Assembly (NCBI GenBank): GCA_031254955.1
Contig: JAIRTK010000214.1
Location: 1-8,548 of the forward strand
Reading direction: 5' to 3'
Length of the DNA stretch: 8,548 bases
From: Opitutaceae bacterium
Lineage (GTDB): Bacteria; Verrucomicrobiota; Verrucomicrobiia; Opitutales; Opitutaceae
The notes beneath the pieces are model-generated. The model searched no databases. It saw only the letters and a list, made by a program, of their open reading frames with translations, and had not been told where the DNA came from. The translations under genes and the position numbers were made by a program. This document shows positions 1-7,430 of the stretch, one piece after another (the stretch's first letter is position 1; each line of letters starts with the position of its first letter).

Positions 1-6
1 CCGGCG

Positions 7-31
7 CCGGGGCGTCAATCGCGCGCCCCGG
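7..31. other. GC-rich hairpin at the left edge
   Basis: CCGGGGCG (7-14) pairs perfectly with CGCCCCGG (24-31) around a 9-nt loop. It is followed by an A-rich run, not a T-run, so it is not a classical intrinsic terminator on +. It may mark the end of a gene lying left of the window. No gene can be called in 1-289. Confidence 0.3.
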
Positions 32-55
32 TCCGGGAAAAATAATGAAAAGGGG

Positions 56-84
56 TTGACAGGGGCGGCGGGTGTGTTACACGA
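56..84 (+). promoter_or_regulatory. Possible distal promoter for the hydrolase gene
   Basis: A perfect TTGACA (56-61) lies 15-17 nt upstream of weak -10 candidates (TTACAC at 77-82, TACACG at 78-83) that fall inside the first operator-like palindrome. The -35 is convincing and the -10 is poor. A repressor bound at 76-89 would cover the -10. Confidence 0.35.
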
Positions 85-89
85 GTAAC
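76..89. promoter_or_regulatory. LacI-type operator-like palindrome O1
   Basis: GTTACACGAGTAAC is a 14-bp palindrome broken by one central pair. Its core TTACACGAGTAA differs at one base from the perfect palindrome at 226-237. A central CG with TTAC/GTAA arms is typical of LacI-family operators. It overlaps the -10 region downstream of TTGACA. The centre-to-centre distance to the second site is 149 bp, compatible with looping. No regulator gene is in the window. Confidence 0.6.
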
Positions 90-209
90 TAAAAACCAGT
101 CCACCCGCTCCCGGCCCCCCTCGCCCTTCTCCAGAAAAGCCCTCCGTTCCCAAATCCCATCCGCCATCCCGCCATGCCTTCCGCCGGCAGGGATTGTTTT
201 TCCAGCCTC

Positions 210-238
210 TTGTTTTTTCAGCAGTTTACACGTGTAAC
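210..238 (+). promoter_or_regulatory. Possible proximal promoter for the hydrolase gene
   Basis: TTGTTT (210-215), a 17-nt spacer and TGTAAC (233-238) give a plausible sigma-70-type promoter whose -10 lies in the right half of the second operator. It would leave a leader of about 45 nt before the ATG at 290. Both hexamers are imperfect, so this is an alternative or addition to the TTGACA promoter. Confidence 0.3.
226..237. promoter_or_regulatory. LacI-type operator-like palindrome O2
   Basis: TTACACGTGTAA is a perfect 12-bp palindrome with a central CG, the usual form of a LacI-family operator. A near copy is at 77-88. It sits 52 bp before the chosen start codon, which also argues against translation starting at the in-frame TTG at 194, upstream of the operator. 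Confidence 0.65.
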
Positions 239-289
239 CCATTTCACCCAGGCCCTTCCCGCACGTCACCTCGCCATCACCATCCCGCC

Positions 290-3200
290 ATGATTCCCCG
301 CAAAAAACTCATCCGCGCCTCCCGCCTCATCCGTTCCGCCCGCGCCGCCCGGCTCGCCGCCGTCGCCGCCGTCGCCGCCGCGTGGTTCCTCGCGCCGTCC
401 GCGCGCTCCGCTCCGCTCACCATCACCGTGAGCGCCTCGACGGAGGGCGTCACGCCCGCCGTGCTCGGTTACAATGCGAGCCACTTCCTGCCCGGCACCA
501 ACGCCCCCGACTGGTGGCGCTACACCGGGGCGAAGGCCGCGCGCGTGCTGCGCGGGCCGTCCCTGACGGATGTCGTGCATCCCTACGCGGACCTGGCCGC
601 CGCCAAGGCCGGCGAGGGCGCGGACACTTTTGAGCAGTTCATGCAGCGCCGCGCCGCGTTGCGCGCCAACGCCGAGAACCCGGATCAGCCGCTCGACAAC
701 AGCGTCATCGACTGGCCGTGGTTCGAGCGCCGGTTTGAGAACACGCTCCAAGCCGTCAGCGGGCAGAGGTTTTTCACCGCGCCGATGTTCCGCGAGCTGC
801 GCCGGCAGGGCGTGGACATCCTCGTCCAGATGACCGCCGGAGGGAGCGCGTTCGAGATTGCGGACGATGACGACTGGGCCGCCAAATGGCTGATCTGGCG
901 GTATTATTACACCCATGCATTTTTGATGAGCCGCGACTTCGACGTTGTCCGGTATAGCATGTATAATGAGCCTAATATCGGTGACACCCCCACCTACGAG
1001 CAGTGGCACCGGCTCCTTCTGCTCGCCTCCGACGCCATCCAGGGCGCGATTGCCGATGTCAACACCCGCTACGGAAAAAATCTCAAGCCCGAGATTTTCG
1101 CGCCGCACTGCACCAGTTATTTCAGATGGGAGACTGATGTTTATCCCTCGGGCAACTCCCCCGTGGACCCGGACGAGTGGGCCGTGAACGCTGTCAACGC
1201 CCGCCACCTCCGCTTCGACGGCACGACCGACCCCGCGTGGCGCAACTTCCATTTTTTCAACCACCAGCGCTACCTCAACGGACGCGATCCCGATTTCGCC
1301 TACGGCGCCCTCATCAACCGCATCCGCGATCTCATCAAGCCGATCACGGACGCAGCCGGAGAGACGCCCTATGACATCGGGCTGACCGAGTTCAACACCA
1401 CCGACATCGCGACTTCCCGCAGAAACACCGAGACGGCCGACCAGCCGAAGCATTACTCCTCGTTCGGCGGCACCCTCGTCGCGCTCACCCGCGCGGACAC
1501 GAGGCAACTCTATCTTTTCCTCTTCGGCCAGACCGTCCAAGTCGATGTCACCGACGTCCCCAATCCCGTGTATCCGGTGCGGAAAAACGGCACGCACTAT
1601 GTGAACGACAAGGCCGGCGGCTACAACTACGGCGGCGCCACGCAAGTCGCCGAGGTTTACCGCCTCTTCCTCAAGGCAGCCCAAGGCGCGCTCCCGCGCT
1701 TCGCCTGCACCGGCGACCCGCTGCCCGCCGACCTCCACCTGCTCGTCACCCGCGACGACACGGCGGGGCTGCTCCACGTCTTCGCCTCCAACCGCGCCGC
1801 CGAGGAACGTTCGCTCGACCTCGACCTCTCCGCGTTCGGCCTGCCCGAGGGCAACCTCTTCACCATCGAGGAAGTCAGCGATCGCAGCCACGGCGGCGTG
1901 GTCGCCCGCGCCACGGTGGCCGCGGGCGGCATCGGCCCGCTCACGTTGCGCCCGCAATCGGTCGCGCTCGTTTCCATTTCCACGCGCCCCCAGGCGCCCA
2001 TGCCCGGCGGCACGACCACGCTCGTCGTCCCCGCCATCGCCGACACGCACCTCGCCGACGGCGCCGCGAAACACACGCCCGGCGGCGGCAACAGGGCAAT
2101 GGTGGCGCGCAGCAACGGCCTCACCGCCGACGGGCGGAGCGTCGCGCTGCTGAAATTCCGCGTGCCCGCCATCGCCCCCGCCGACATGCAGATCGTGCTG
2201 CTCGACCTGCTCGCCGCCGCCACCGGCGGCACCGCCCGCATCCAGGCGCATGTCTACGGCCTCGACGACGACGACTGGGACGAGGCCGCCGCGACATGGG
2301 CCTCGCTCGGCTCCGCGTTGAAACAGGACATCCCTCCCGGCAACAAAATCGCCAACAACATCGTCAACAATCAGGAAGGCGGCCCGGCCTCCATCCTCGG
2401 CCAGTTGGTCGCGACCACGGACACGCTGGCCGGGACGCTGGTCAACGTGACCGACTTCGTGCGCCGTCAGGACGACGGCTACGCCTCGTTTCTCATCGTG
2501 CAGGATCACCGCATGGAGTGGACCCTCGACCCCGACATCGCGCCGCAGTATCCCAATCAGCCCAACCACACCCCCGGCGACACGCAACTGGGCGGCATCC
2601 GCATCGTCACCCGCGAAGGCGCCCGCGAAGACGCGACCGGCGCGGCCTACGGACCTCGCCTGCTCATCGCCGCGTCCTCCGCGCCCACGGGTCCCGCGCT
2701 CATCGGGCAACCCGCCGGCGCCGAAGTGGACGAAGGCGCGCCGGTGACGCTTTCCGTCACCACGCTGGAAATCGGCGCGGATGTCACCTGCCAATGGCGC
2801 AAGGACGGCGTGCCCATCCCCGACGCGACCGGCCCCGCGCTCACGCTGCCCGGCGCCCTGGCCGACGCCGGCTTCTACGATGTCGTCGTGTCCAACCAGA
2901 CGGGCAGCACCACCAGCGATACGGCCATCGTGGTCGTCCACCCCGCCGCGACCGGCGGCCCCTTCGGCGAAGTCGCCGCCATCGCGGCTGACCGCGCCGG
3001 CCACCTCTACGTGGCCGACACCGCGCGCCACACCATCCAGCTCATCACGCCCGACCACCGCGTCCGCGTGTTTGCCGGCGTGTCAGGCTCGTCCGGCAGG
3101 CTGGACGGCGTCGGCGCCGCCGCGCTCTTTAACGCGCCCGGCGCGCTGGCCGTGCGCGGCGGCAACCTTTACGTGGCCGACACCGGCAACTCCACCATCC

Positions 3201-4126
3201 GCGCCATCTCGCCCGATGCGCGCGTCGCCACGCTGGCCGGGCAGGCCGGCTCGGCCAGCCATGCCGACGGCAAGGGAACCGGCGCGCGCTTCAACCATCC
3301 CGAAGGCATCGCCGCCACCGGCGCCGGCGCCGACACCGTGCTTTACGTGGCCGACACCGGCAACCACGTCATCCGCAAAATCACCTCCGGTCTTCCGACG
3401 CTCTCCGGTTCCGCGGGCACGGCAGGCCCGCTGGTCACCACCTTGGCCGGAGGCCCCGGACAGGAAGGCGCGCTCGACGGCACCGGCACGGATGCGCGTT
3501 TCCGCTCGCCCGTCGGCATCGCCGCCACCGGCACCGGCGCCGACACCGTGCTCTACGTGGCCGACACCGGCAACCACGCCATTCGCAAAATCATCGCCGC
3601 CACCGGCGAAGTCACCACGCTCGCCGGCGTTTTGGAACAAGCGGGCGGCGCGGACGCCACCGGCACCGCCGCGCGCTTCCGCTCGCCGCGCGGCCTGCTG
3701 GTGGACGGCGCCGGGGAGATTTACGTGGCCGACACGGGCAACTCCACCCTCCGCCTCATCGCCGGCGGCACGGTGACGACCCTCGCCGGCCTGCCCGGCG
3801 CGGACACCGTGCCCGGCCTCGCCGGACTCAAGGACGGCCAAGGCGAAAACGCATGGTTCGACCATCCCGCCGCGCTCGCGCTGGACGAAAACGGCAGGCT
3901 CTACGTGGCCGACACCGGCAACCGCGTCCTCCGCGTGATGGACGAGCAGGACAACGTGACCACGCTCCCCGTCCGCGACGGCTCCGCTCCGCCCCCGGTT
4001 CCGCCGGCAGCCGGCGGCGGCGGCTCCACCAGCGGCGGCGGCGGTGGCGGCGGTGGCGCGCCCTCCGTGGGTTTTGCCGCCGCGATGGCGCTGCTCCTTT
4101 GCCTCGGAAAACGCGGAAAATTTTAA
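290..4126 (+). CDS. Secreted modular glycoside hydrolase (clan GH-A) with CBM96-like, Ig and NHL domains
   Basis: Predicted 1278-residue exported enzyme. Residues 1-41 form a signal peptide: Arg-rich n-region, Ala/Val core, cleavage near ARSA. Residues about 42-455 look like a (beta/alpha)8 barrel of clan GH-A. YSMYNEPN carries Glu227, the likely acid/base with its usual preceding Asn, and GLTEFNTT carries Glu367, the likely nucleophile. A beta-sandwich follows to about 566. About 574-799 resembles DNRLRE/CBM96 (WDEAAATW motif), about 802-884 is Ig-like, and about 892-1224 holds six NHL blades, each with (L/I)YVADT. The C-terminus is a Gly-rich linker, a hydrophobic stretch and KRGKF. ATG 290 is chosen over TTG 194 because it gives a clean signal peptide and lies downstream of the operators; no clear Shine-Dalgarno is seen. 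The GH family is uncertain: the stretch after NEPN recalls GH86 agarases/porphyranases, with GH39 an alternative. The domains are inferred from motifs; the substrate is unknown. Confidence 0.8.
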   Translation: MIPRKKLIRASRLIRSARAARLAAVAAVAAAWFLAPSARSAPLTITVSASTEGVTPAVLGYNASHFLPGTNAPDWWRYTGAKAARVLRGPSLTDVVHPYADLAAAKAGEGADTFEQFMQRRAALRANAENPDQPLDNSVIDWPWFERRFENTLQAVSGQRFFTAPMFRELRRQGVDILVQMTAGGSAFEIADDDDWAAKWLIWRYYYTHAFLMSRDFDVVRYSMYNEPNIGDTPTYEQWHRLLLLASDAIQGAIADVNTRYGKNLKPEIFAPHCTSYFRWETDVYPSGNSPVDPDEWAVNAVNARHLRFDGTTDPAWRNFHFFNHQRYLNGRDPDFAYGALINRIRDLIKPITDAAGETPYDIGLTEFNTTDIATSRRNTETADQPKHYSSFGGTLVALTRADTRQLYLFLFGQTVQVDVTDVPNPVYPVRKNGTHYVNDKAGGYNYGGATQVAEVYRLFLKAAQGALPRFACTGDPLPADLHLLVTRDDTAGLLHVFASNRAAEERSLDLDLSAFGLPEGNLFTIEEVSDRSHGGVVARATVAAGGIGPLTLRPQSVALVSISTRPQAPMPGGTTTLVVPAIADTHLADGAAKHTPGGGNRAMVARSNGLTADGRSVALLKFRVPAIAPADMQIVLLDLLAAATGGTARIQAHVYGLDDDDWDEAAATWASLGSALKQDIPPGNKIANNIVNNQEGGPASILGQLVATTDTLAGTLVNVTDFVRRQDDGYASFLIVQDHRMEWTLDPDIAPQYPNQPNHTPGDTQLGGIRIVTREGAREDATGAAYGPRLLIAASSAPTGPALIGQPAGAEVDEGAPVTLSVTTLEIGADVTCQWRKDGVPIPDATGPALTLPGALADAGFYDVVVSNQTGSTTSDTAIVVVHPAATGGPFGEVAAIAADRAGHLYVADTARHTIQLITPDHRVRVFAGVSGSSGRLDGVGAAALFNAPGALAVRGGNLYVADTGNSTIRAISPDARVATLAGQAGSASHADGKGTGARFNHPEGIAATGAGADTVLYVADTGNHVIRKITSGLPTLSGSAGTAGPLVTTLAGGPGQEGALDGTGTDARFRSPVGIAATGTGADTVLYVADTGNHAIRKIIAATGEVTTLAGVLEQAGGADATGTAARFRSPRGLLVDGAGEIYVADTGNSTLRLIAGGTVTTLAGLPGADTVPGLAGLKDGQGENAWFDHPAALALDENGRLYVADTGNRVLRVMDEQDNVTTLPVRDGSAPPPVPPAAGGGGSTSGGGGGGGGAPSVGFAAAMALLLCLGKRGKF
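3305..3592 (+). repeat. Near-identical 78-bp DNA repeats within NHL blades 3 and 4
   Basis: 3305-3382 and 3515-3592 are the same 78 bp with four differences (about 95% identity), 210 bp apart, which is exactly 70 codons. Both encode IAATG(A/T)GADTVLYVADTGN followed by H(V/A)IRKI. Neighbouring blades share only short motifs, so this pair reflects a recent internal duplication or gene conversion. Confidence 0.85.
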
Positions 4127-4210
4127 GCGCCGATTCCCGGAAATAATAAAAACCACCCCCTCTGTTTATATGATTCCTCGCTATTTTGAATGGTTTGTTC
4201 TTCTCGCGCG

Positions 4211-4268
4211 GAGGCGCGGAGACGCGGAGCAGTCCGCGTTTTCCCTCCGCGCCCCCGCGTCTCCGCGC
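4211..4268. repeat. GC-rich intergenic inverted/direct repeat
   Basis: GCGCGGAGACGCGG (4214-4227) pairs perfectly over 14 bp with CCGCGTCTCCGCGC (4255-4268). GAG/CTC pairing can extend it with a bulge. The GCGGAG unit also recurs in direct order on the left arm, and CCTCCG units continue to about 4316. No T-run follows on +, so it could act as an RNA hairpin but is not a classical terminator. It resembles dispersed GCGGAGACGCGGAG-type intergenic repeats I recall from environmental bacterial genomes. Confidence 0.6.
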
Positions 4269-4338
4269 TAGACAAAAAATCCTCCCTCCGAACTCCGTGC
4301 CCTCCGCGCCTCCGTCGTTAAAAAAAGAGAAATCTTAA

Positions 4339-4356
4339 ATAAGGGATAAGCCTTAT
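4339..4356. promoter_or_regulatory. Small inverted repeat before the receptor start
   Basis: ATAAGG (4339-4344) and CCTTAT (4351-4356) form a 6-bp inverted repeat around a 6-nt centre, ending 10 bp before the ATG at 4367. It could be a protein-binding site or a weak hairpin in the leader. AAGGG here is too far from the ATG to be a normal Shine-Dalgarno. Confidence 0.3.
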
Positions 4357-4366
4357 AGCCGTCACC

Positions 4367-7153
4367 ATGAAAAAACAGCCCCTCAATCCAAATCCGCCCG
4401 TCCCCCCGAACCGCCGGGGAACGGTGAACATTTCCATGCCGTCCGCGCTGACCCTGCTGCTGGCGGCGCTCCCGCCGCTGGCGGGTCAGGAGACGCCCGC
4501 CCCGCCGCTCCCGCCGCCCCCCGACGACGAAATCGTCACCCTCTCCGTCTTTGAAGTCACCGACACCCGCGACATCGGCTACCACGCCTCCACCACCCTC
4601 GCCGGCACCGGCACCGGCGAGGACCTCAAAAACATCCCCATGTCCGTTGACGTGCTCACCAAGGAATTTCTGGAGGACATCGGCGCCACCGACATCTACG
4701 AGGCCTCCCGCTACGCCCTCGGCGGCGAATTTAATCCCAACGACGGCGACTCCAGCAGCGGCCCCGACCTGCGCAGCTTCAGCTTTCGCGGCTTCCGCAC
4801 CGCCTGGCAGACGCGCGACTTTTTCATCTGGCACCTGCCCGCCGACGGCTACAGCTACGAACGCCTCGACTTCATGCGCGGGCCGAACGCCGTCCTTGCC
4901 GGCGACGCCGAGCCGGGCGGCGTGATGAATATCAACACCAAACGCGCCCACTGGCGGAACCGCGCGACCCTCGGCGCGCGTCTCGGTTCCTGGGGCCGCC
5001 GTCGCGGCACGCTCGACTGGAACCGCGCCGTCACCAGAAACTGGGCGCTCCGCCTCAACGCCGTTTACGACGAAAAGGAAAGCTGGAAGGACTGGGTGGG
5101 CGACACCCGCAAAAGCGCCCACCTCTCGACCACCTTCAAACTAAGCCGCATGACGCAGCTCCGCTTCTCCGGCGAATACGGAAAACTCGACTCCCACCCC
5201 GGCTTCTCGCTCCCCCGCGAACAATACTCCGTCTGGGAGGCCGCCGGCTCGCCCGCGCACACCCGCTATTCCGCCGGCGGCTCCGCCTACGGCACCAACC
5301 GCATGGGCACAAACGCCGCCACCCCCGGCTTCTGGTATATCTACGACAACGCGACCGGACAGTTGCGCGACTGGAACGGCATGGGCCAGACCAACCTCCC
5401 CTCCGGCAACAACTCCAAACCGGTCACCGACGAATCCCTCTACCCGCGCGACCTGCAACTCACCGGCCCCGACGCCTATAACAACCGCGAATACTGGACC
5501 GTCACCGCCTGGTTCGAGCACCGCTTCACCCACAACCTCACCTTCGAGCTGGCCTATAATTACCAAACCTACACCCGCGACGGCCTCCTCCCCAACGGCA
5601 TCACCTACCTCCACCGCGACCCCAACCCGCTCCTCCCCGACAACATCACCCCCAACCCCCACTTCGGCGACGCCTACGCGGACTACCGCTGGCAGAAAAG
5701 CTGGACAAAATTCGCCGGCCACAGCTACCGCGCCGCGCTCGTTTATGACTGGCACCGGCTCTCCTGGACAAAACAACGCTTCCACCTCGGCATCGGCGCC
5801 CGCTCCGAATCCTCCGACCGCTGGACCTCCGCCGAAATCTGGGACAACCCCGTCGCCCTCGCCAACCACACCATCACCAGCAAATACCTCTACCGCCGCA
5901 TTTATATATCCGACGCGCGCGCCCCCGGCGCCCTCGGCTTCGACGGCCTGATTGACGACCCCCACGGCACCGGCGTCGTCTCCTACTTCGCCCCCACCGT
6001 GAATATGGACGCGACGAAAACCTCCATGTCCTACGGCCAGCTCTCCGCCTCCGGCGAATACTTCGGCGGCATCCTCCGCTCCACCCTCGGCATCCGCCGC
6101 GATTATGCGAAAAACAAAACCCACGAAGCCCTGCTCGACGAGGTCACGCGCATCTACGCCTACGACCCCGCCTCCCCGGAGCGCACGACCCTCGATGTCA
6201 ACAACACCTCCATCATGGCCGGCATCATATACAACTGGTGGAAACCGCTCTCCTTCACCTTTAACTATTCGCAATCCTACCGCCCCGCCAGCCAGCCCGT
6301 GTTTCTTATTGACGGCAACAACCCGCCGCCCCGCCTCGGCGCCGGTAAGGAGGTTGGCATCCGCTACAGCGCGCTCAACGACCGCCTCTCCATCTCCGCC
6401 AGCCTCTACGACATCACCCAGAAATACAATGTCATCACGTTCACCTCTTTTAATATAAACCCGCTCACCCAAATCAACGCCATCTGGAACGACACCGACA
6501 TCAACACGCAGCATCCCGGCTGGATAAACAACGACCTGCCGGGCGAGGACAGCGACCGCCGCGAGATGGAAAACATCCGCGGGCGCGGCTTCGAGGCCGC
6601 CGTCCACCTCAACCTCACCCGCGCGTGGGCGTTCCGCGCCAGCTACGGACTGGCGGACAACGAGACCTCCGAGACCGCCGCGCTCACCCGCGCATATATA
6701 GAAAGAAACATGCCGCAATGGGAGGCGATGGCCGCGTCCGACCCCGCGATCGCGAACTCCATCGGCGATCGCATTGACAACCTGAAGGAATTTCTAAAAG
6801 GCCAGATCCCCGGCTCGAAATCGCTCCGCGTCAGCCGCCACACCGCCAACATGTTCACGCGCTACGCCTTCACCCACGGACGGCTGAAAGGCCTCACGCT
6901 CGGCGGCGGCCTCAATTACAGAAGCGGCGTGATTTTATATTACGACGGCGACAGAAACCCCGTCCGCGGCGCCGGCGGCACCTTGGTGAACCTGATGGCC
7001 GGCTACGCCTTCAAGACCGGCCGCACCCAGTGGCGCGTCACGCTGAACATCAACAACGCCCTCAACCACATCACCCTCAACCGACGCTCCGCCGCATCCT
7101 CCTCCTACGCCGACCCGCGAAGCTGGTCCCTGAACACCAGCGTGACCTTTTAA
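4367..7153 (+). CDS. TonB-dependent outer-membrane receptor
   Basis: A 928-residue receptor expected to import a ligand across the outer membrane using TonB-ExbBD energy. Residues 1-40 are an unusually long signal peptide whose hydrophobic core (ALTLLLAALPPLAG) starts only near residue 27; an in-frame Met24 would drop the positive n-region, so ATG 4367 is preferred. A Pro-rich stretch (41-54) leads to DDEIVTLSVFEV (53-64), the TonB-box-like leader typical of Opitutaceae receptors. The plug covers about 66-195, with NIPMSVDVLTKEF, FRGF, ERLDFMRGPNAVLAG and the conserved PGGVMNINTKR (183-193). The rest is a beta-barrel rich in alternating aromatic strands, ending in SLNTSVTF with the terminal Phe used in barrel assembly. 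There is no room for a FecA-type signalling domain. The plug resembles FhuA/FecA siderophore-type receptors, but placement after a secreted hydrolase makes a glycan product plausible. The ligand is unknown. Several rare ATA codons occur in an otherwise GC-rich gene. Confidence 0.93.
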   Translation: MKKQPLNPNPPVPPNRRGTVNISMPSALTLLLAALPPLAGQETPAPPLPPPPDDEIVTLSVFEVTDTRDIGYHASTTLAGTGTGEDLKNIPMSVDVLTKEFLEDIGATDIYEASRYALGGEFNPNDGDSSSGPDLRSFSFRGFRTAWQTRDFFIWHLPADGYSYERLDFMRGPNAVLAGDAEPGGVMNINTKRAHWRNRATLGARLGSWGRRRGTLDWNRAVTRNWALRLNAVYDEKESWKDWVGDTRKSAHLSTTFKLSRMTQLRFSGEYGKLDSHPGFSLPREQYSVWEAAGSPAHTRYSAGGSAYGTNRMGTNAATPGFWYIYDNATGQLRDWNGMGQTNLPSGNNSKPVTDESLYPRDLQLTGPDAYNNREYWTVTAWFEHRFTHNLTFELAYNYQTYTRDGLLPNGITYLHRDPNPLLPDNITPNPHFGDAYADYRWQKSWTKFAGHSYRAALVYDWHRLSWTKQRFHLGIGARSESSDRWTSAEIWDNPVALANHTITSKYLYRRIYISDARAPGALGFDGLIDDPHGTGVVSYFAPTVNMDATKTSMSYGQLSASGEYFGGILRSTLGIRRDYAKNKTHEALLDEVTRIYAYDPASPERTTLDVNNTSIMAGIIYNWWKPLSFTFNYSQSYRPASQPVFLIDGNNPPPRLGAGKEVGIRYSALNDRLSISASLYDITQKYNVITFTSFNINPLTQINAIWNDTDINTQHPGWINNDLPGEDSDRREMENIRGRGFEAAVHLNLTRAWAFRASYGLADNETSETAALTRAYIERNMPQWEAMAASDPAIANSIGDRIDNLKEFLKGQIPGSKSLRVSRHTANMFTRYAFTHGRLKGLTLGGGLNYRSGVILYYDGDRNPVRGAGGTLVNLMAGYAFKTGRTQWRVTLNINNALNHITLNRRSAASSSYADPRSWSLNTSVTF

Positions 7154-7160
7154 TTTATAA

Positions 7161-7173
7161 ACTGATGTTACGC
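7161..7173 (+). repeat. Solo copy of the MITE-like end sequence
   Basis: ACTGATGTTACGC here is identical to 7587-7599 and 7968-7980, where it begins the MITE-like elements. It starts 7 bp after the receptor stop codon. No matching inverted end closes a short element around this copy, so it may be a solo end, the left end of a larger composite, or a shared protein-binding site. Confidence 0.6.
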
Positions 7174-7273
7174 ATCACGGAAAATTTTGCAGCACCCGCC
7201 CCCGCCTCAAGCCGCGCCCTCCAAACCCGGCCCGCCACCAGGTCGAACCCTACGCCCGCCGCCGCCCCCGTCG

Positions 7274-7367
7274 GGCCTGACCTCGCGTCAGGCCGCGAAT
7301 TCCTGAACAGCCCCCCGCGCACACGCGACCTGACGCAAGACCAAGCCCGGCTGCTGCGGCAGCGGGC
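7274..7367. other. Two strong hairpins downstream of the receptor gene
   Basis: GGCCTGAC (7274-7281) pairs with GTCAGGCC (7287-7294) over a 5-nt loop. GCCCGGCTGC (7345-7354) pairs with GCAGCGGGC (7359-7367) with one bulged G and a 4-nt loop. Neither is followed by a T-run. They could stop or stabilise the receptor transcript, or be decayed repeat pieces. Confidence 0.45.
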
Positions 7368-7430
7368 GCAGGGCGCGATCTCGTGTCGAACCGGCTTTGG
7401 CCTTGGAGAATCGAATTTCACAAGCCCCAA

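Larger units (their letters stand above)
4127..4366. other. Intergenic spacer between hydrolase and receptor genes
   Basis: 240 bp without a convincing gene. It holds an AT-rich stretch (4140-4200), a GC-rich repeat hairpin (4211-4268), then pyrimidine-rich CTCCG units ending in CGTCGTTAAAAAAAGAG (about 4313-4329) and a small inverted repeat at 4339-4356. A weak -10-like TTAAAT is at 4335-4340 with no good -35. The gap is too long for a tightly coupled operon but does not rule out co-transcription. Confidence 0.6.

Noticed and set aside
194..289. TTG start adding 32 residues to the hydrolase
   Set aside because: It lies upstream of the perfect operator palindrome, adds a Pro/His-rich stretch and would bury the clear signal peptide that starts at 290.
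266..3058. Long open frame on the minus strand opposite the hydrolase
   Set aside because: It is an antisense frame kept open by high GC; its protein is Gly/Arg/Val/Ala-rich with no domain, and the + strand encodes recognisable motifs throughout.
4214..4268. Intrinsic terminator of the hydrolase gene
   Set aside because: The stem is strong but followed by TAGACAAAAAAT, with no T-run on the + strand.
5141..6718. Long minus-strand frame opposite the receptor
   Set aside because: Low-complexity Gly/Val/Ala protein, a compositional shadow of a confident TonB receptor gene.
7236..7400. GGTTCGA-like sequences on the minus strand suggesting a tRNA
   Set aside because: The bases either side do not form a T-arm stem, and no acceptor or anticodon arms can be drawn.
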